Part shown: piece by piece, positions 33,934-47,137 of the stretch
Position numbering within the stretch: position 1 is the first letter of the stretch
Layout: the number at the start of each line of letters is the position of its first letter
From: JBBQTU01 sp038213005
GTDB lineage: Bacteria > Planctomycetota > Phycisphaerae > Tepidisphaerales > Tepidisphaeraceae
Assembly: GCA_038213005.1 (NCBI GenBank)
Contig: JBBQTU010000006.1
Location: forward strand, 1-50,538
Length of the DNA stretch: 50,538 nt
Direction: 5' to 3'
The notes under the pieces: generated by a model
The model's input: only the letters and a program-made list of their open reading frames with translations
Told to the model about the DNA's origin: nothing
Databases searched by the model: none
Translations under genes and position numbers: made by a program

Positions 33934-36900
33934 CACCGATCTGTGGCAGGCATCCAGGATCTGCCGGTCGTTCCTCAGCAGCATCGACGCGCCCCGGCTC
34001 GTGGTCGGCCACGGCATCAGCGGACTGGCCACAGCAAGGGGTCGGTTCGAGAACACTCCGGTGCTCTGCGGGCCTGCCGTCACCGGCAAGCGGCGGGGGG
34101 GATGCACCCTTGCCACCGACGCCCGCAGCGGATTCTCTTGAGCCCTCGCGATGAGCACTGTCGCGGCCGCCGCAGGCGGAGCCACGAGCATGGGACTGCC
34201 CGGATCAGGAGCCGGCACGGAGACCTCTGCGGCAGCAGGCGACGGGGAACTGGCGGCCGTGGTGGCAGACTCGGAATCGACAGGATCGGCGGTCGCAACC
34301 GCAAGGGACGAGGAACTGGCGGATGCGATCGCGGACTCCGAGTCAACGGAAACGGCAGTCGCGGCCGCCATCAAGGGGGCGGGGATCGGCGTCTGCCATA
34401 GCCCGGCCAGGATCGTCAGATCCGTCAGATCGACCAATCCATCGCCGCTGAAATCGCCGTCCGCGAAACTCTTGCCGGTGCCCTGCCAGTTGCCAGCCAG
34501 GGTGGTCAGGTCGGTCAAGTCCACTTGGCCATCCAGATTGGCATCCCCCATACGCAACGTGCCATGCACGGCGGTCGCGAACGGGCTGTTGCCGCCCGAC
34601 CCCATCGCGGCGACACGAAAGTAATAGGTGTTATTCAGGCTCAAGCCCGTGGCGGCATAGCTGGCGGCACCGGCCGGCGCGGTGTCGCTGACCAGGTTCT
34701 TCGTGAAGCCGCTGTCAGTGGCGCGCTCAACCTTGAAACCTGTCTCGCCCGACGACTGGCCAATCCAGGCGAGATCGACTCGGGTGCTGCTCTTCGCGGT
34801 TGCAGCAAGCGCGGTCGGGGCAGCAACGGTCGGCGTCCACTGATACATCAGAATCTTGGCATTGTAATCCTCTTCCACCAACACAACGTATTGGCCGTTG
34901 GTTCGTCTGTAGGCACGCACGCCATAGGGTATGTCGACCCATCCAAGGTTACCGAAGGTGCCCGAACCATTGAAGGTCCCCACTTCGCTGCCCGAGTTCA
35001 GGTTATAGACATGGACGTTCGAACCCTTGCACTCTGCGACAAAGGCATAGTCGCCGGTGATCGACATGCATTTCATATAGACGCTGTTGCTGTTATACGG
35101 CAAGGAAATCCGGACGGCGGGCGTACGGTTGCCGGTGCTCCAGTTATTGATCTTGAGGATCTCAGTACCCACGACTCCCCAATTGCCATCGGCGGGCTGC
35201 GGGGTGGTGGTCGTGAAGGCGCCCAGATACATGGTGTCATTGGTCGGGACGTATTCGAGTCGGTTGAGCTTCGTGACCAGAGAAGGGGCGCTGCTGGCGA
35301 TGACATGCGCGAAGTCGTACTTCGGCGAGCCGTTGGCATCCAGTCCCCCAAAGGCGTACTCGCGGATGGCGCCGCCCTCACTGCCGGTCCATATATTGCC
35401 TTGGATGTCCACACTCCATGCCCAGCCGGTGCTAAGGTCGCCGCGGCCTGCGGGCTGGGCGAACTCGCCGGGATCGAACGCGCCATTGCCGTTGAGGTCG
35501 CGCCAGATCCACCCGCCGCTGGCTGGCTGATTAGCCGGCCACGTCCCGGCGATACGCCCGCCGGAGATCATGCCACAAGGAATGGCGATCTGGCCGTCAG
35601 TGGCAGTATTGAAGCGGTAAATCGTCACCGGACCCGCCATCATCCCGGTACTGGCAAAGAGGAACCGCTGGCCGCTGAGGTCGCGTACCCACGGCGAGGT
35701 GGCGGGGTACGCATTATTGCGCGGATCCTGGGGATATTTGAACGGGTTGAGAGTAAAGCCCTTGTATGTCCATTGCTGGCCGGCCGGCTGGCTGTAATCC
35801 ATCACATAGTGCTCTTCGCCGGTGTAGATATCTGTTTCCGATGCGGGAGAGATATCGGCGCTGTCTACGAAGGTCAGCCCGTACTTCACCCATTGTCGAA
35901 CCCCGGCGGCGTTGTATTTCTCCAGCACGGTCCCGCCCGTCACGGACGCACCGTCGCACGAGACATAGATGTTCCCGCTGTTGTCGACGCCTACGCCCGT
36001 GGGATGATTGAACCGGAGCGGGCCGACGGTGCCAATCACGGCCCCCGAACCGGCGAAGATGCCGCCGGTCGTGCCAAAAGTGCCGCTGAATACGGGCGCC
36101 GTGGTGATGCTGGCGTAGATCAGCACATTCTGATCGACATTATTATTGGTGACGTAGATCCTGTTGTTGGCGGGGTCGATACCAAAACCCGTGGGCGTGC
36201 AACTGGTCAGCGAAATCCTCTGGGGCTGAAGGTTTCCCGCGGTGGAATAGCGAACCAACGCCTTGCTCGTCGGCTGGAGCATCCACAGGTAACCGGCCGA
36301 ATCGAACGCCAGCGTTCCCGGATTAGTGATCGGCCATTGGCGGACGGGTGTCCGGGACATCGTGGTGGCATTGTAGACGCGCACGACCCCGTCGGACTCG
36401 GCCGAGTAGATCTCGTTGTTTCTGACCGCCAAGCCTACGGGCTCGGCGGCGGTGATCAGCATGCTGCCGTCCCAGCCGGCTCCGCCGGTCACTCCGACCG
36501 GATTGCCAGTTGAGAGGTTATAGCGACGAATGACCTGCCATGCGCTGCCCGCTGCGGGGTATCTGGGTCCCCCAAAGGAGTTAGTCCCTCCACTGGAGGC
36601 GCTGGAGTCCTGGCTCATGGACAGGTAGAGGTAGGTGCCGTCTCCTGTCGTGACGGCATTGGACATTCGCCCCCATCCCCCTGTGCCGGAATCACTTGGG
36701 ACAGTGCCGAGTGTGCCGTCAGGATTGAATACCTCCGCATTCGATCCGCCCTCATCCCAGCGCGTGCTGGCGTAGGCTTTGCCATCGGAGGAAACATACA
36801 GGTTGGCTATATCCTGCAAGATATGTGTGGCCCTGTTGCCATCGCTGTTGCCTAGCCATGAGGAGGTGTAGCTGAAGCCTGCCGCCAGAAGCCGGCGGGG

Positions 36901-36957
36901 CTCGAGGGCCTCAACAAGCTGAGTAGAACCAGAAGCCGGTGTTTTCGTGTTCACCAT
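33901..36957 (-). CDS. LEPR-XLL surface protein: beta-propeller, fibronectin III and dockerin
   Basis: 1018 residues from the ATG at 36957, which has AGGCAGGTG ahead. The N-terminal motif EALEPRRLLAAG is the LEPR-XLL sorting-type signal of planctomycete exported proteins. An NHL/beta-propeller-like part reaches about residue 715. A fibronectin III domain (LDLAW-type strand, YYFRVAAMG) spans about 716-795. Two dockerin-type calcium loops follow (DANLDGQVDLTDLTTLAG, DFSGDGLVDLTDLTILAG, ~800-860). A low-complexity Ala/Ser/Pro tail with two VDSESA repeats ends the protein. An in-frame ATG at 37026 adds a hydrophobic stretch but has poor codon bias. The end of its propeller matches the 37322 protein. 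Confidence 0.85.
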   Translation of the reverse strand: MVNTKTPASGSTQLVEALEPRRLLAAGFSYTSSWLGNSDGNRATHILQDIANLYVSSDGKAYASTRWDEGGSNAEVFNPDGTLGTVPSDSGTGGWGRMSNAVTTGDGTYLYLSMSQDSSASSGGTNSFGGPRYPAAGSAWQVIRRYNLSTGNPVGVTGGAGWDGSMLITAAEPVGLAVRNNEIYSAESDGVVRVYNATTMSRTPVRQWPITNPGTLAFDSAGYLWMLQPTSKALVRYSTAGNLQPQRISLTSCTPTGFGIDPANNRIYVTNNNVDQNVLIYASITTAPVFSGTFGTTGGIFAGSGAVIGTVGPLRFNHPTGVGVDNSGNIYVSCDGASVTGGTVLEKYNAAGVRQWVKYGLTFVDSADISPASETDIYTGEEHYVMDYSQPAGQQWTYKGFTLNPFKYPQDPRNNAYPATSPWVRDLSGQRFLFASTGMMAGPVTIYRFNTATDGQIAIPCGMISGGRIAGTWPANQPASGGWIWRDLNGNGAFDPGEFAQPAGRGDLSTGWAWSVDIQGNIWTGSEGGAIREYAFGGLDANGSPKYDFAHVIASSAPSLVTKLNRLEYVPTNDTMYLGAFTTTTPQPADGNWGVVGTEILKINNWSTGNRTPAVRISLPYNSNSVYMKCMSITGDYAFVAECKGSNVHVYNLNSGSEVGTFNGSGTFGNLGWVDIPYGVRAYRRTNGQYVVLVEEDYNAKILMYQWTPTVAAPTALAATAKSSTRVDLAWIGQSSGETGFKVERATDSGFTKNLVSDTAPAGAASYAATGLSLNNTYYFRVAAMGSGGNSPFATAVHGTLRMGDANLDGQVDLTDLTTLAGNWQGTGKSFADGDFSGDGLVDLTDLTILAGLWQTPIPAPLMAAATAVSVDSESAIASASSSSLAVATADPVDSESATTAASSPSPAAAEVSVPAPDPGSPMLVAPPAAAATVLIARAQENPLRASVARVHPPRRLPVTAGPQSTGVFSNRPLAVASPLMPWPTTSRGASMLLRNDRQILDACHRSVLGTAQAAITP

Positions 36958-37039
36958 GTCACCTGCCTGAATGTTCAATGCACCGAGAATGAGCAATGTT
37001 GATCCAGCCAAACGCAGAACCCACATATCACACTCTCAT

Positions 37040-37246
37040 GGGCGTGCCCGTTTTTCCGGGCAGATGCAAGTTACGCGTCAACGAGTGGTTGGAGCGAATA
37101 CGGTGCTGAAAGAGGTATCGCCCTTTCAGGGCTCATTCAGGGTGAATGGTTCTTACCCAGGGCTGCGCGAGTACGCTTACCCTGGGCTCAAGAATGCCGC
37201 CCCGTTGGGGCTAAGAAATCGCGTGCCCGGAAAAACGGGCACGCCT
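37040..37246. mobile_element. MITE-like element with inverted ends and 9-bp target duplication (copy 2 of hairpin repeat)
   Basis: The left end GGCGTGCCCGTTTTTCCGGG (37041 on) is an exact reverse complement of the right end (37224-37245), 22 bp in all. CACTCTCAT stands directly outside on both sides (37031-37039 and 37247-37255). The interior 37108-37245 is the four-hairpin block also at 4-141. The element is 207 bp and has no gene, so it would depend on a transposase elsewhere. It lies 83 bases ahead of the LEPR gene start. Confidence 0.8.
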
Positions 37247-37321
37247 CACTCTCATTGAGGCCCAAGCCGCAATCGGCAAGTTACCTGGCGATTCCGCATC
37301 GGCCCTGTTCCTGCGGTGCGC

Positions 37322-39367
37322 TTATCGCGGCGCTTCCGAGGGAGTCCAGCGATACAGAAGATTCTTACATCGCCCATCTTCTTCGACCAGGATCAGGTAC
37401 TCGCCATTCTTTCGCTGCATGGCGCGCAGTCCGTGGCTCTGATCGACCCAACCGCTGTTGCCCCCGACGGCGGGGCCGGGCTGCATGGTGCCAGCGATCT
37501 TGCCGGTCCGTGTATCCATCACATGCACCATCGCCGGCACGCCGTTGGTCGGCTTGACCATCACCATGAAGGCATAGTCGCCGGCGATGTCCATGCTCTT
37601 GGGATGAAGCTGCTCGCCATCTACCGGCAGGTCAGCCGTCCATGCGAGTTTGCGCTCGCCTTTCAGATACCCGTCATACTTCGCCATGACGCTGCCAATC
37701 AGCCCCCATGATTTGGAGGGCCGCTCGGCCGTGTAGCCGAACAGGTAGAGCGAATCGGTCTTGACGTCATACGCCACCCGGCAGACCTGCTTGAACATCT
37801 CCGGCAGCGGGAACTCTTGCGGGGCTTTCCGGTCATATTGGGGCACGCCCTCGGGCGAGAGGCCCTTGAGCGGATAGTAGCGAAGCTTGTTCCCCGGGCC
37901 ATCAGCCCACCAGATGCCGGCATTGGCATCGATCTCTCTCGCCCAGGCTTCAGAGTCTTTAAGATCAAACGAGCCGGCGAAGTGTGCGATCCGTGAACCT
38001 GTGGGCAACCGGATTGCCGGATTCAGCGCGTTCGGCGCGGGTGGTGCCGCCACGGACTTATCGGCCGCCGCGGCACCCGGCACGACGCCGGGTTGGTCAT
38101 CTTCAGGCGCCACCCGATAGGCGCCTTGGTCAAACGTGTAGATCTCAGGCCCCCCGCCCATCTGGCCGAGTGTGTACATCACCGGCCGGCCTTCGATCAG
38201 GCGCATGATCGCCGTAGAGCCACCCCCCTTCAGACGTGGGTCGTCGGGGTAGCGATTCTTGTCCACTGTCATGGCCGCAAGCTGCCAGCCCTGACCTTCC
38301 GGTTTACTGAGATCAACGCGCAGGATCGAATCAACGCTGTAGATGACCTGGCCATCGCTGCCGGGTAGAAAGTCAAAACAGTCGACGAACGCATGCGAAC
38401 TCAATTGCCACTTCTGCAGTCCCGCCGGTGAATAGTTCCGAAGTATGAAGTTGCCCGAAGGACCGGGGAGACCCATGCCAACGTAGATGTTGCCCTGGGC
38501 ATCAATCCCCGCCCCGCGCAGCGAGAAGAATCGGCCGGCGCTGGCCGTTCCCGGTGGATTGGCCGCCGCCATGCCGCCTTCGCGCCCGAAAGTCCCCAGA
38601 AACTTCCCCGCCACATCGTAAATCCGCACCTGCTGCCGCGGCCCGTCATCGCACACCACCAGCCGGCCATCCGGCGCGATGCTGATCGACTGGGGCTTAC
38701 CCGCATCGGAGATGGACAACCCGGTTGCCGTGCCGTCGCTCTTGTATTGGGTGATGCGGTCGCCGGCGAGGATCCAGAGCGAGCCGTCGGCCGCTATTGC
38801 CGCGTCGCGTGCTGAGGGCACTTTGAACGATCCCGTCTCCTTCAGCGTCGCCCGGTCCAGCATCTTGACCGTGCCATCTTCCAACACCGCCACAATCAGC
38901 GATCCCCGCGCGCTAAGGCCCGCCGTCTTGCCGACCGCCATTTTGCGGACGTTCTTGCCGGAGTTCAGATCCCCCGGCTTCCACGCAAACTCCAGGAGAT
39001 TGCCGTCGGTGTTCACCAGGTAGAACCGGTCACCCCAGACCGCCACCGCCCGCGCGGCCGTGCCCCAGCCCCATGCGTTGTGGCCGCCTTTGCGGTCGTT
39101 CTCACCGATCAGGTTGGTGTTGACTTTGCCATCGCGATAGAGCCCCGTGCATCGCCCGGCCTCATCCCATAGAGCGGCAGTGAACACGGTGCCATCGGGC
39201 GCCACTTCCATCTCCTCCATGTAGTTCTGCACCCACTCGCCTTCGCCGTTGTTCCCAGCCCCGGCGAAGGTGTTGCCCACCCAGGAACACTCCAGTTTGC
39301 CTGGCACCGGGGCGGCCATCGCGGCGCTGGTCAGGAGTCCAAGCATTGCACAGGTCAACTTGTTCAT
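37322..39367 (-). CDS. Exported beta-propeller (NHL-like) protein, paralog of the LEPR protein
   Basis: 681 residues. Signal peptide LTCAMLGLLTSAAMAAP. Repeated beta-blade segments such as VAPDGTVFTAALWDEAGR, IAPDGRLVVCDDGPRQQVRI and GIDAQGNIYVGMG. A Pro/Ala spacer around residues 430-450 splits two propeller parts. The end GWVDQSHGLRAMQRKNGEYL with LVEEDGRCKNLLYRWTP corresponds closely to GWVDIPYGVRAYRRTNGQYV with LVEEDYNAKILMYQWTP in the neighbouring LEPR gene. Start has GGAGACCTG ahead of ATG. Probably a secreted ligand-binding protein, in the same cassette as its paralog. Confidence 0.8.
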   Translation of the reverse strand: MNKLTCAMLGLLTSAAMAAPVPGKLECSWVGNTFAGAGNNGEGEWVQNYMEEMEVAPDGTVFTAALWDEAGRCTGLYRDGKVNTNLIGENDRKGGHNAWGWGTAARAVAVWGDRFYLVNTDGNLLEFAWKPGDLNSGKNVRKMAVGKTAGLSARGSLIVAVLEDGTVKMLDRATLKETGSFKVPSARDAAIAADGSLWILAGDRITQYKSDGTATGLSISDAGKPQSISIAPDGRLVVCDDGPRQQVRIYDVAGKFLGTFGREGGMAAANPPGTASAGRFFSLRGAGIDAQGNIYVGMGLPGPSGNFILRNYSPAGLQKWQLSSHAFVDCFDFLPGSDGQVIYSVDSILRVDLSKPEGQGWQLAAMTVDKNRYPDDPRLKGGGSTAIMRLIEGRPVMYTLGQMGGGPEIYTFDQGAYRVAPEDDQPGVVPGAAAADKSVAAPPAPNALNPAIRLPTGSRIAHFAGSFDLKDSEAWAREIDANAGIWWADGPGNKLRYYPLKGLSPEGVPQYDRKAPQEFPLPEMFKQVCRVAYDVKTDSLYLFGYTAERPSKSWGLIGSVMAKYDGYLKGERKLAWTADLPVDGEQLHPKSMDIAGDYAFMVMVKPTNGVPAMVHVMDTRTGKIAGTMQPGPAVGGNSGWVDQSHGLRAMQRKNGEYLILVEEDGRCKNLLYRWTPSEAPR

Positions 39368-39398
39368 CAGGTCTCCGTTCTAAGAAAAAAAGGATTAC

Positions 39399-40289
39399 TC
39401 AACGCTGGTGTGTGTACGCAAGATCGCGAGCTTTGTCATAGTCCCAATACCCTTTGCCCGCTGCGGCTTGGGGGAACACAATCAGCTCGGCATGGCCGTC
39501 GTTGTACGCACAGCTATATTCCTTGGGCTCAGGACGACTGGAGTCGGCCGATGGATGCGCGATCGGGTAGGAGCTGCCGTCCCAGTTGCCGAAGATGTGG
39601 TCGGGGGTCCGCGGCCACCAGCTTGCGCCCAGGATGTGCTCGATGGCGCCAACGGTATTCCGGATAATGTTATCGGTGAGGATGATCTTATGGGTGCTGC
39701 GTCCGGCGTTATCCAACAGCCGATTCGGCCCCCATGCGCCACCGCCGACGACGGGATTGCCAGAACTGTCAACGGTGAAGGGGAGGTGGGGTAATCCCGT
39801 GGTGTCGACGCCATTCCAGGCGCCCCAGTTCACGTTATAGGAACGGCGGGTCTTCTGGGATGACCAACCGGTCATCTGGTCAGAGAAGTGATCGAGAGGA
39901 CAGCGGAACATCGGTGCCTTGAAGTTGTCGGGCGGCATCTCGCCGTTCTCGGGACTCCATGTCACCTTCATACCCAGATAAGGCATAAGCGATATATCCC
40001 AGGAACGGTGACCCTTGCCGCCATTGAAGCCCGTGACGGTAGTGGCCCAGCCTTGGGGCGGCGGGTAGTACCCCCGGTAGTCATTGCTGTACATCATCAT
40101 CGCAGTGCCGATCTGCCTCACATTGGACAGACAGCCCAGCTTCATCGCCGCCCGCCTGGCTTTTGATAGAGAAGGCAGCAGGATCGAAATCAGTAGCGCG
40201 ATGATGCCTATGACGACAAGCAGCTCAACCAATGTGAAGCCCCTACGCTTCCCGCCGCCGCTTGAATTATGACTCTGATAAAGACGCAT
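39399..40289 (-). CDS. Prepilin-like exported protein (DUF1559/type II pseudopilin N-terminus)
   Basis: 296 residues. The N-terminal leader and methylation motif RRGFTLVELLVVIGIIALLISILLP is the type IV/II pseudopilin signal. It is followed by KARRAAMKLGCLSNVRQIGTAMMMYSNDYRGYYP. The C-terminal CAYNDGHAEL is a form of the H-x9-DG hallmark. Planctomycetes carry many of these proteins; they are usually next to surface carbohydrate genes. The function is unknown. Confidence 0.9.
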   Translation of the reverse strand: MRLYQSHNSSGGGKRRGFTLVELLVVIGIIALLISILLPSLSKARRAAMKLGCLSNVRQIGTAMMMYSNDYRGYYPPPQGWATTVTGFNGGKGHRSWDISLMPYLGMKVTWSPENGEMPPDNFKAPMFRCPLDHFSDQMTGWSSQKTRRSYNVNWGAWNGVDTTGLPHLPFTVDSSGNPVVGGGAWGPNRLLDNAGRSTHKIILTDNIIRNTVGAIEHILGASWWPRTPDHIFGNWDGSSYPIAHPSADSSRPEPKEYSCAYNDGHAELIVFPQAAAGKGYWDYDKARDLAYTHQR

Positions 40290-40352
40290 GACCGCACATC
40301 TCTACCTTTCCATCCGCGATCTCTCGCAGACGGCAACCCCCGCACCGACACG

Positions 40353-40381
40353 CCGGGGCGGCCGCCAGGCGGCCGCCCCGG
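40353..40381 (-). terminator. Perfect GC-rich hairpin between surface genes
   Basis: 12-bp perfect stem CCGGGGCGGCCG / CGGCCGCCCCGG with a 5-base loop, between the PEP-CTERM gene and the prepilin gene on the minus strand. No T-run. It may attenuate readthrough or set mRNA ends. Confidence 0.5.
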
Positions 40382-40402
40382 AATCGAATCAGACCACAAC
40401 AC

Positions 40403-41188
40403 TTAGCGAGCGCGCTTGCGACCCATCAAAGCTATCGCGCCAAGACCAATCACGCCAAGCGTGGTCGGCTCAGGGACGCTCGTGCCCATGAAGCGAACCT
40501 CGTCCAAGGCGCGGAAATCGTTTTGAGTCAGATCCGAGCCGCCCCGGATGGCTACGTACCGAACGCTGGCCGCGTTCAATGCGATGGTCTGGCCCGTGTC
40601 ACCGATCCCGGTGCTATTGGCGAGAGCCAATGTCGCGTTTGACACGAGGAGCGTGCCACCCGTATCGAAGTTCGCCGCCGTGATATTGCCGCCGTTGTCC
40701 GTGTTGATGAGAGCGCCACCAGCCGCAATGATCGCTGTCGCCTGGGCATCCGTGAAGGTATAGACACTCACATCCGGGAAGCCGCGACTGGCCCAGTTCT
40801 GGCGATTGTAATTCCAGATATGGACGCCGGTGAGGTCGTAGGCCTGGCCCAGATCGAACAGTACCGCGCACTGGTTGCCGGGCAGCTTGTTCTCAGCCCA
40901 CCAGCACTTACCGCCATTGCTATCTTCGCCGAAATTGGTCGGGTCGTCGAACTGGCTTGGCCATACCGCAGGGATGGCGTCTCCCGTCGTCAAGGCGCTG
41001 GTCAGATTGCCGGTGGCCCCTACGTTGGCATTGCCGTTGAACAGCGACGAGGCATCCGACCAGTTTCGACCGACAGTCTGGTATCCAGCAACGGGGGTGA
41101 TGATCGCTTCCGCCTGAACTGCCGAAGCAATGGACAGAGCTGCCACCGCTGCACCAATCACGACACAAGAAACATTACGAGTGCTCAT
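40403..41188 (-). CDS. PEP-CTERM surface protein with discoidin-like domain
   Basis: 261 residues. Signal peptide SCVVIGAAVAALSIASAVQAEA. The body resembles an F5/8-type C domain: CAVLFDLGQAYDLTGVHIWNYNRQ, RGFPDVSVYTF, VRYVAIRGGSDLTQNDFRALDEVRF. C-terminal PEP-CTERM signal VPEPTTLGVIGLGAIALMGRKRAR. Likely a carbohydrate-binding extracellular protein. AGGAGGCTC precedes the ATG. Confidence 0.87.
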   Translation of the reverse strand: MSTRNVSCVVIGAAVAALSIASAVQAEAIITPVAGYQTVGRNWSDASSLFNGNANVGATGNLTSALTTGDAIPAVWPSQFDDPTNFGEDSNGGKCWWAENKLPGNQCAVLFDLGQAYDLTGVHIWNYNRQNWASRGFPDVSVYTFTDAQATAIIAAGGALINTDNGGNITAANFDTGGTLLVSNATLALANSTGIGDTGQTIALNAASVRYVAIRGGSDLTQNDFRALDEVRFMGTSVPEPTTLGVIGLGAIALMGRKRAR

Positions 41189-41236
41189 TTGAGCCTCCTA
41201 TAAAGAAAGTGAACCGAACACTGAACGCGCCGCCGG

Positions 41237-42436
41237 CTACACGCCGGCGGCTTTGACTCCATCAAAAAACACCAGTCTGGGCTTGACCACACGACACTGC
41301 GGGTCTTTCGGAAGACGCCCGGCGGCCCGTTCCAGCAGCAGCCGAACCATCTCCTGGCCCATCTCGAAATTGCATTTGTCCATCGATGCCGCGGGAGGCG
41401 TGGCATCCCATACTCGCTCCGGCGCGCTGCCCCACTGGTTGTCATACCCCGCAATCAGCACCTCGCGCCCCGGCTGCTTCCCCAGAATCCGCAGCCCCGA
41501 CGCGGCCGCCGGTACTTCGCCGTCGTTGCTCAGCATGATCCCATCCACCGGATCGACGCCGCCGACCCAGGGCGCCAGATGCCCCGCAATCTGGTATGCC
41601 CTGATATCAAAATCGTCCCTGGGGTCTCCCGGCGGAGCATCGGACGATCTCTCGGGCAACGGCGTGATCAGCACCGTCGGCAGGGGCTCCAACCCCGCCT
41701 CTTGCATGGCTCGCTCGTAACCCCGGCGTCGGTTTATGTTCCAGTAGTAGTTGCCAGGCTTGCCCCAAAGATTCAGGATACGCTTGCGTCCCTGAGAGAT
41801 CAGCCAGCGGGTCAATTCGTAGGAACCCTCGTCGTGATCGGACATGACGCGATCAAAATCCGCCAACTCCGGCGCGCCACCGTACACCACCACCGCAACG
41901 CCGGCGGCCCTGAGTTGACGAAGCCGGGACTCCAGATTGGGAATGGGTTTGAAAGGTTCAGGGACCACCAAGCCAAACGGCGGCGCGGCCAGCAGCCGTT
42001 CCATGGCGCCGTCTTTCAGTCGGTCGGGGTGGATCGCCAGCACGTCGCGCCCTGCCTCCCGCAACCCGTCGATGGCGCCTCGAGCCATATTCTCGATGCT
42101 CCAGGGCTGTCCGTGCGCCTCGGAAGGCTTCAGATCAGGCGTGAGGATCGCAATGGTTGATCCGAGGATCTCGGTATTGATGGGCTGGCTTGTGACGTCC
42201 GACGGCCGCACGCTCCGTTTCCCCCCGGCATCCTCGACGATCAAGCCTTCGCTTCTCAGGGAGAGGACGACCTCGCGGATGACCGTGCGGCTGACGCCTG
42301 CTCGCTCACCCAACGCCCGCTCCGATGGCAGAGGCTGGCCACCGGCAAGGATGCCACGCTCAATCCACTGACGCATCGTCTGCATCGTGCGATGCCGGGG
42401 CGACTGTCGTATTGTCAAAGGTGCCGTAGTGTCCAT
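41237..42436 (-). CDS. GntR/LacI-hybrid transcriptional regulator
   Basis: 399 residues. N-terminal GntR winged helix (RGILAGGQPLPSERALGERA, GVSRTVIREVVLSLRSEGLI) and a C-terminal periplasmic-binding-protein-like effector domain of the LacI/AraR type (TIAILTPDL, RGAIDGLREAGRDVLAIHP, VPEPFKPIPN, GRKRILNLWGKPGN, DGIMLSNDGE, VLIAGYDNQWGS). Such hybrids sense sugars. It is divergent from the rightward genes and heads the surface cassette, which it may control. An inverted repeat TTGTcaACAA stands in its promoter. Confidence 0.9.
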   Translation of the reverse strand: MDTTAPLTIRQSPRHRTMQTMRQWIERGILAGGQPLPSERALGERAGVSRTVIREVVLSLRSEGLIVEDAGGKRSVRPSDVTSQPINTEILGSTIAILTPDLKPSEAHGQPWSIENMARGAIDGLREAGRDVLAIHPDRLKDGAMERLLAAPPFGLVVPEPFKPIPNLESRLRQLRAAGVAVVVYGGAPELADFDRVMSDHDEGSYELTRWLISQGRKRILNLWGKPGNYYWNINRRRGYERAMQEAGLEPLPTVLITPLPERSSDAPPGDPRDDFDIRAYQIAGHLAPWVGGVDPVDGIMLSNDGEVPAAASGLRILGKQPGREVLIAGYDNQWGSAPERVWDATPPAASMDKCNFEMGQEMVRLLLERAAGRLPKDPQCRVVKPRLVFFDGVKAAGV

Positions 42437-42449
42437 ATCGTCATTCCCT

Positions 42450-42482
42450 AAACTATCAAGGTAAAAACCATTGTCAACAACA
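42450..42482 (-). promoter_or_regulatory. Promoter with putative operator of the GntR/LacI-type regulator
   Basis: On the minus strand TTGACA (42477-42472) is followed after 16 bases by TAGTTT (42455-42450). Overlapping the -35 box is ATTGT-CAACA-ACAAT (core TTGTcaACAA), reminiscent of AraR-type operators (TTGT...ACAA). Overlap with the promoter fits autorepression. The rest of 42437-42761 shows no gene. Confidence 0.45.
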
Positions 42483-42761
42483 ATCTCAGGCCCATTGGGT
42501 TTTTATTGGTATTTCGCTGACCTCGTTTGTCGGCGGGGTAAATGCAATCGGTTGATCAGCCCGGTCCGCCCATATTCCGTATGGCTTTGCGCTGCACTTC
42601 TGGACTACCGCAGGTGTCACCCAGCCCGTTTCAGTGCCCTGCTCTACAATGTGCGGACGCTGGCATCGCCTTCAGTTTCCGGCCTACGTCATCCACATTT
42701 CCTTGCTGCATCGCTTCCGCCTGCTTGACCCTTTCACTGGTTCGGGGATACTCCCCGTTGG

Positions 42762-43070
42762 ATGATGAACCGCTCCCAACGTGCGATGGTCGCCATGACG
42801 GTGCTGGTTACGGCGCTGTGCGCTGACCAACTCCTGATGGCTGACGGTTTGATTCGGCCACAGGTGGTGGCCGAGGTCGCCGATCGCGTTGCGGGTCGGC
42901 TGATGACCGCGTTTCGGAAGCAGGAGCCCTCGCTGGCCACTGGCCGGGAGCCGCGGGTTCGGTTTGTCGCGGCCATCGCGACGCCTCAGCGCCCGGATCA
43001 TCTGGTTCGTCTGCACCCGGCCGAGTTCCCCTTGCAGACGCTGCGTCTACCTCCGCCTGCGCTGGTCTAG
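42762..43070 (+). CDS. Small exported protein, unknown (102 aa)
   Basis: Starts MMNRSQRAMVAMTVLVTALCADQL, a signal-peptide-like N-terminus, then LRPQVVAEVADRVAG-type charged residues and a Pro-rich end PLQTLRLPPPALV. It ends 115 bases before the secA start, on the same strand. No family recognised; coding judged from composition. Confidence 0.5.
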   Translation: MMNRSQRAMVAMTVLVTALCADQLLMADGLIRPQVVAEVADRVAGRLMTAFRKQEPSLATGREPRVRFVAAIATPQRPDHLVRLHPAEFPLQTLRLPPPALV

Positions 43071-43185
43071 TCCCCCTGCATCGTTCCCTTCTTCCTGAGT
43101 TGCCTCGGGTCTGGTGGTGTTTGACCCCTGGCAGAGTCTGAGTTTCCTCACGCGGAACAACCACCGCAAATTGGCGGAACACAAT

Positions 43186-47127
<3,942 letters not shown>

Positions 47128-47137
47128 GGACCATCGG

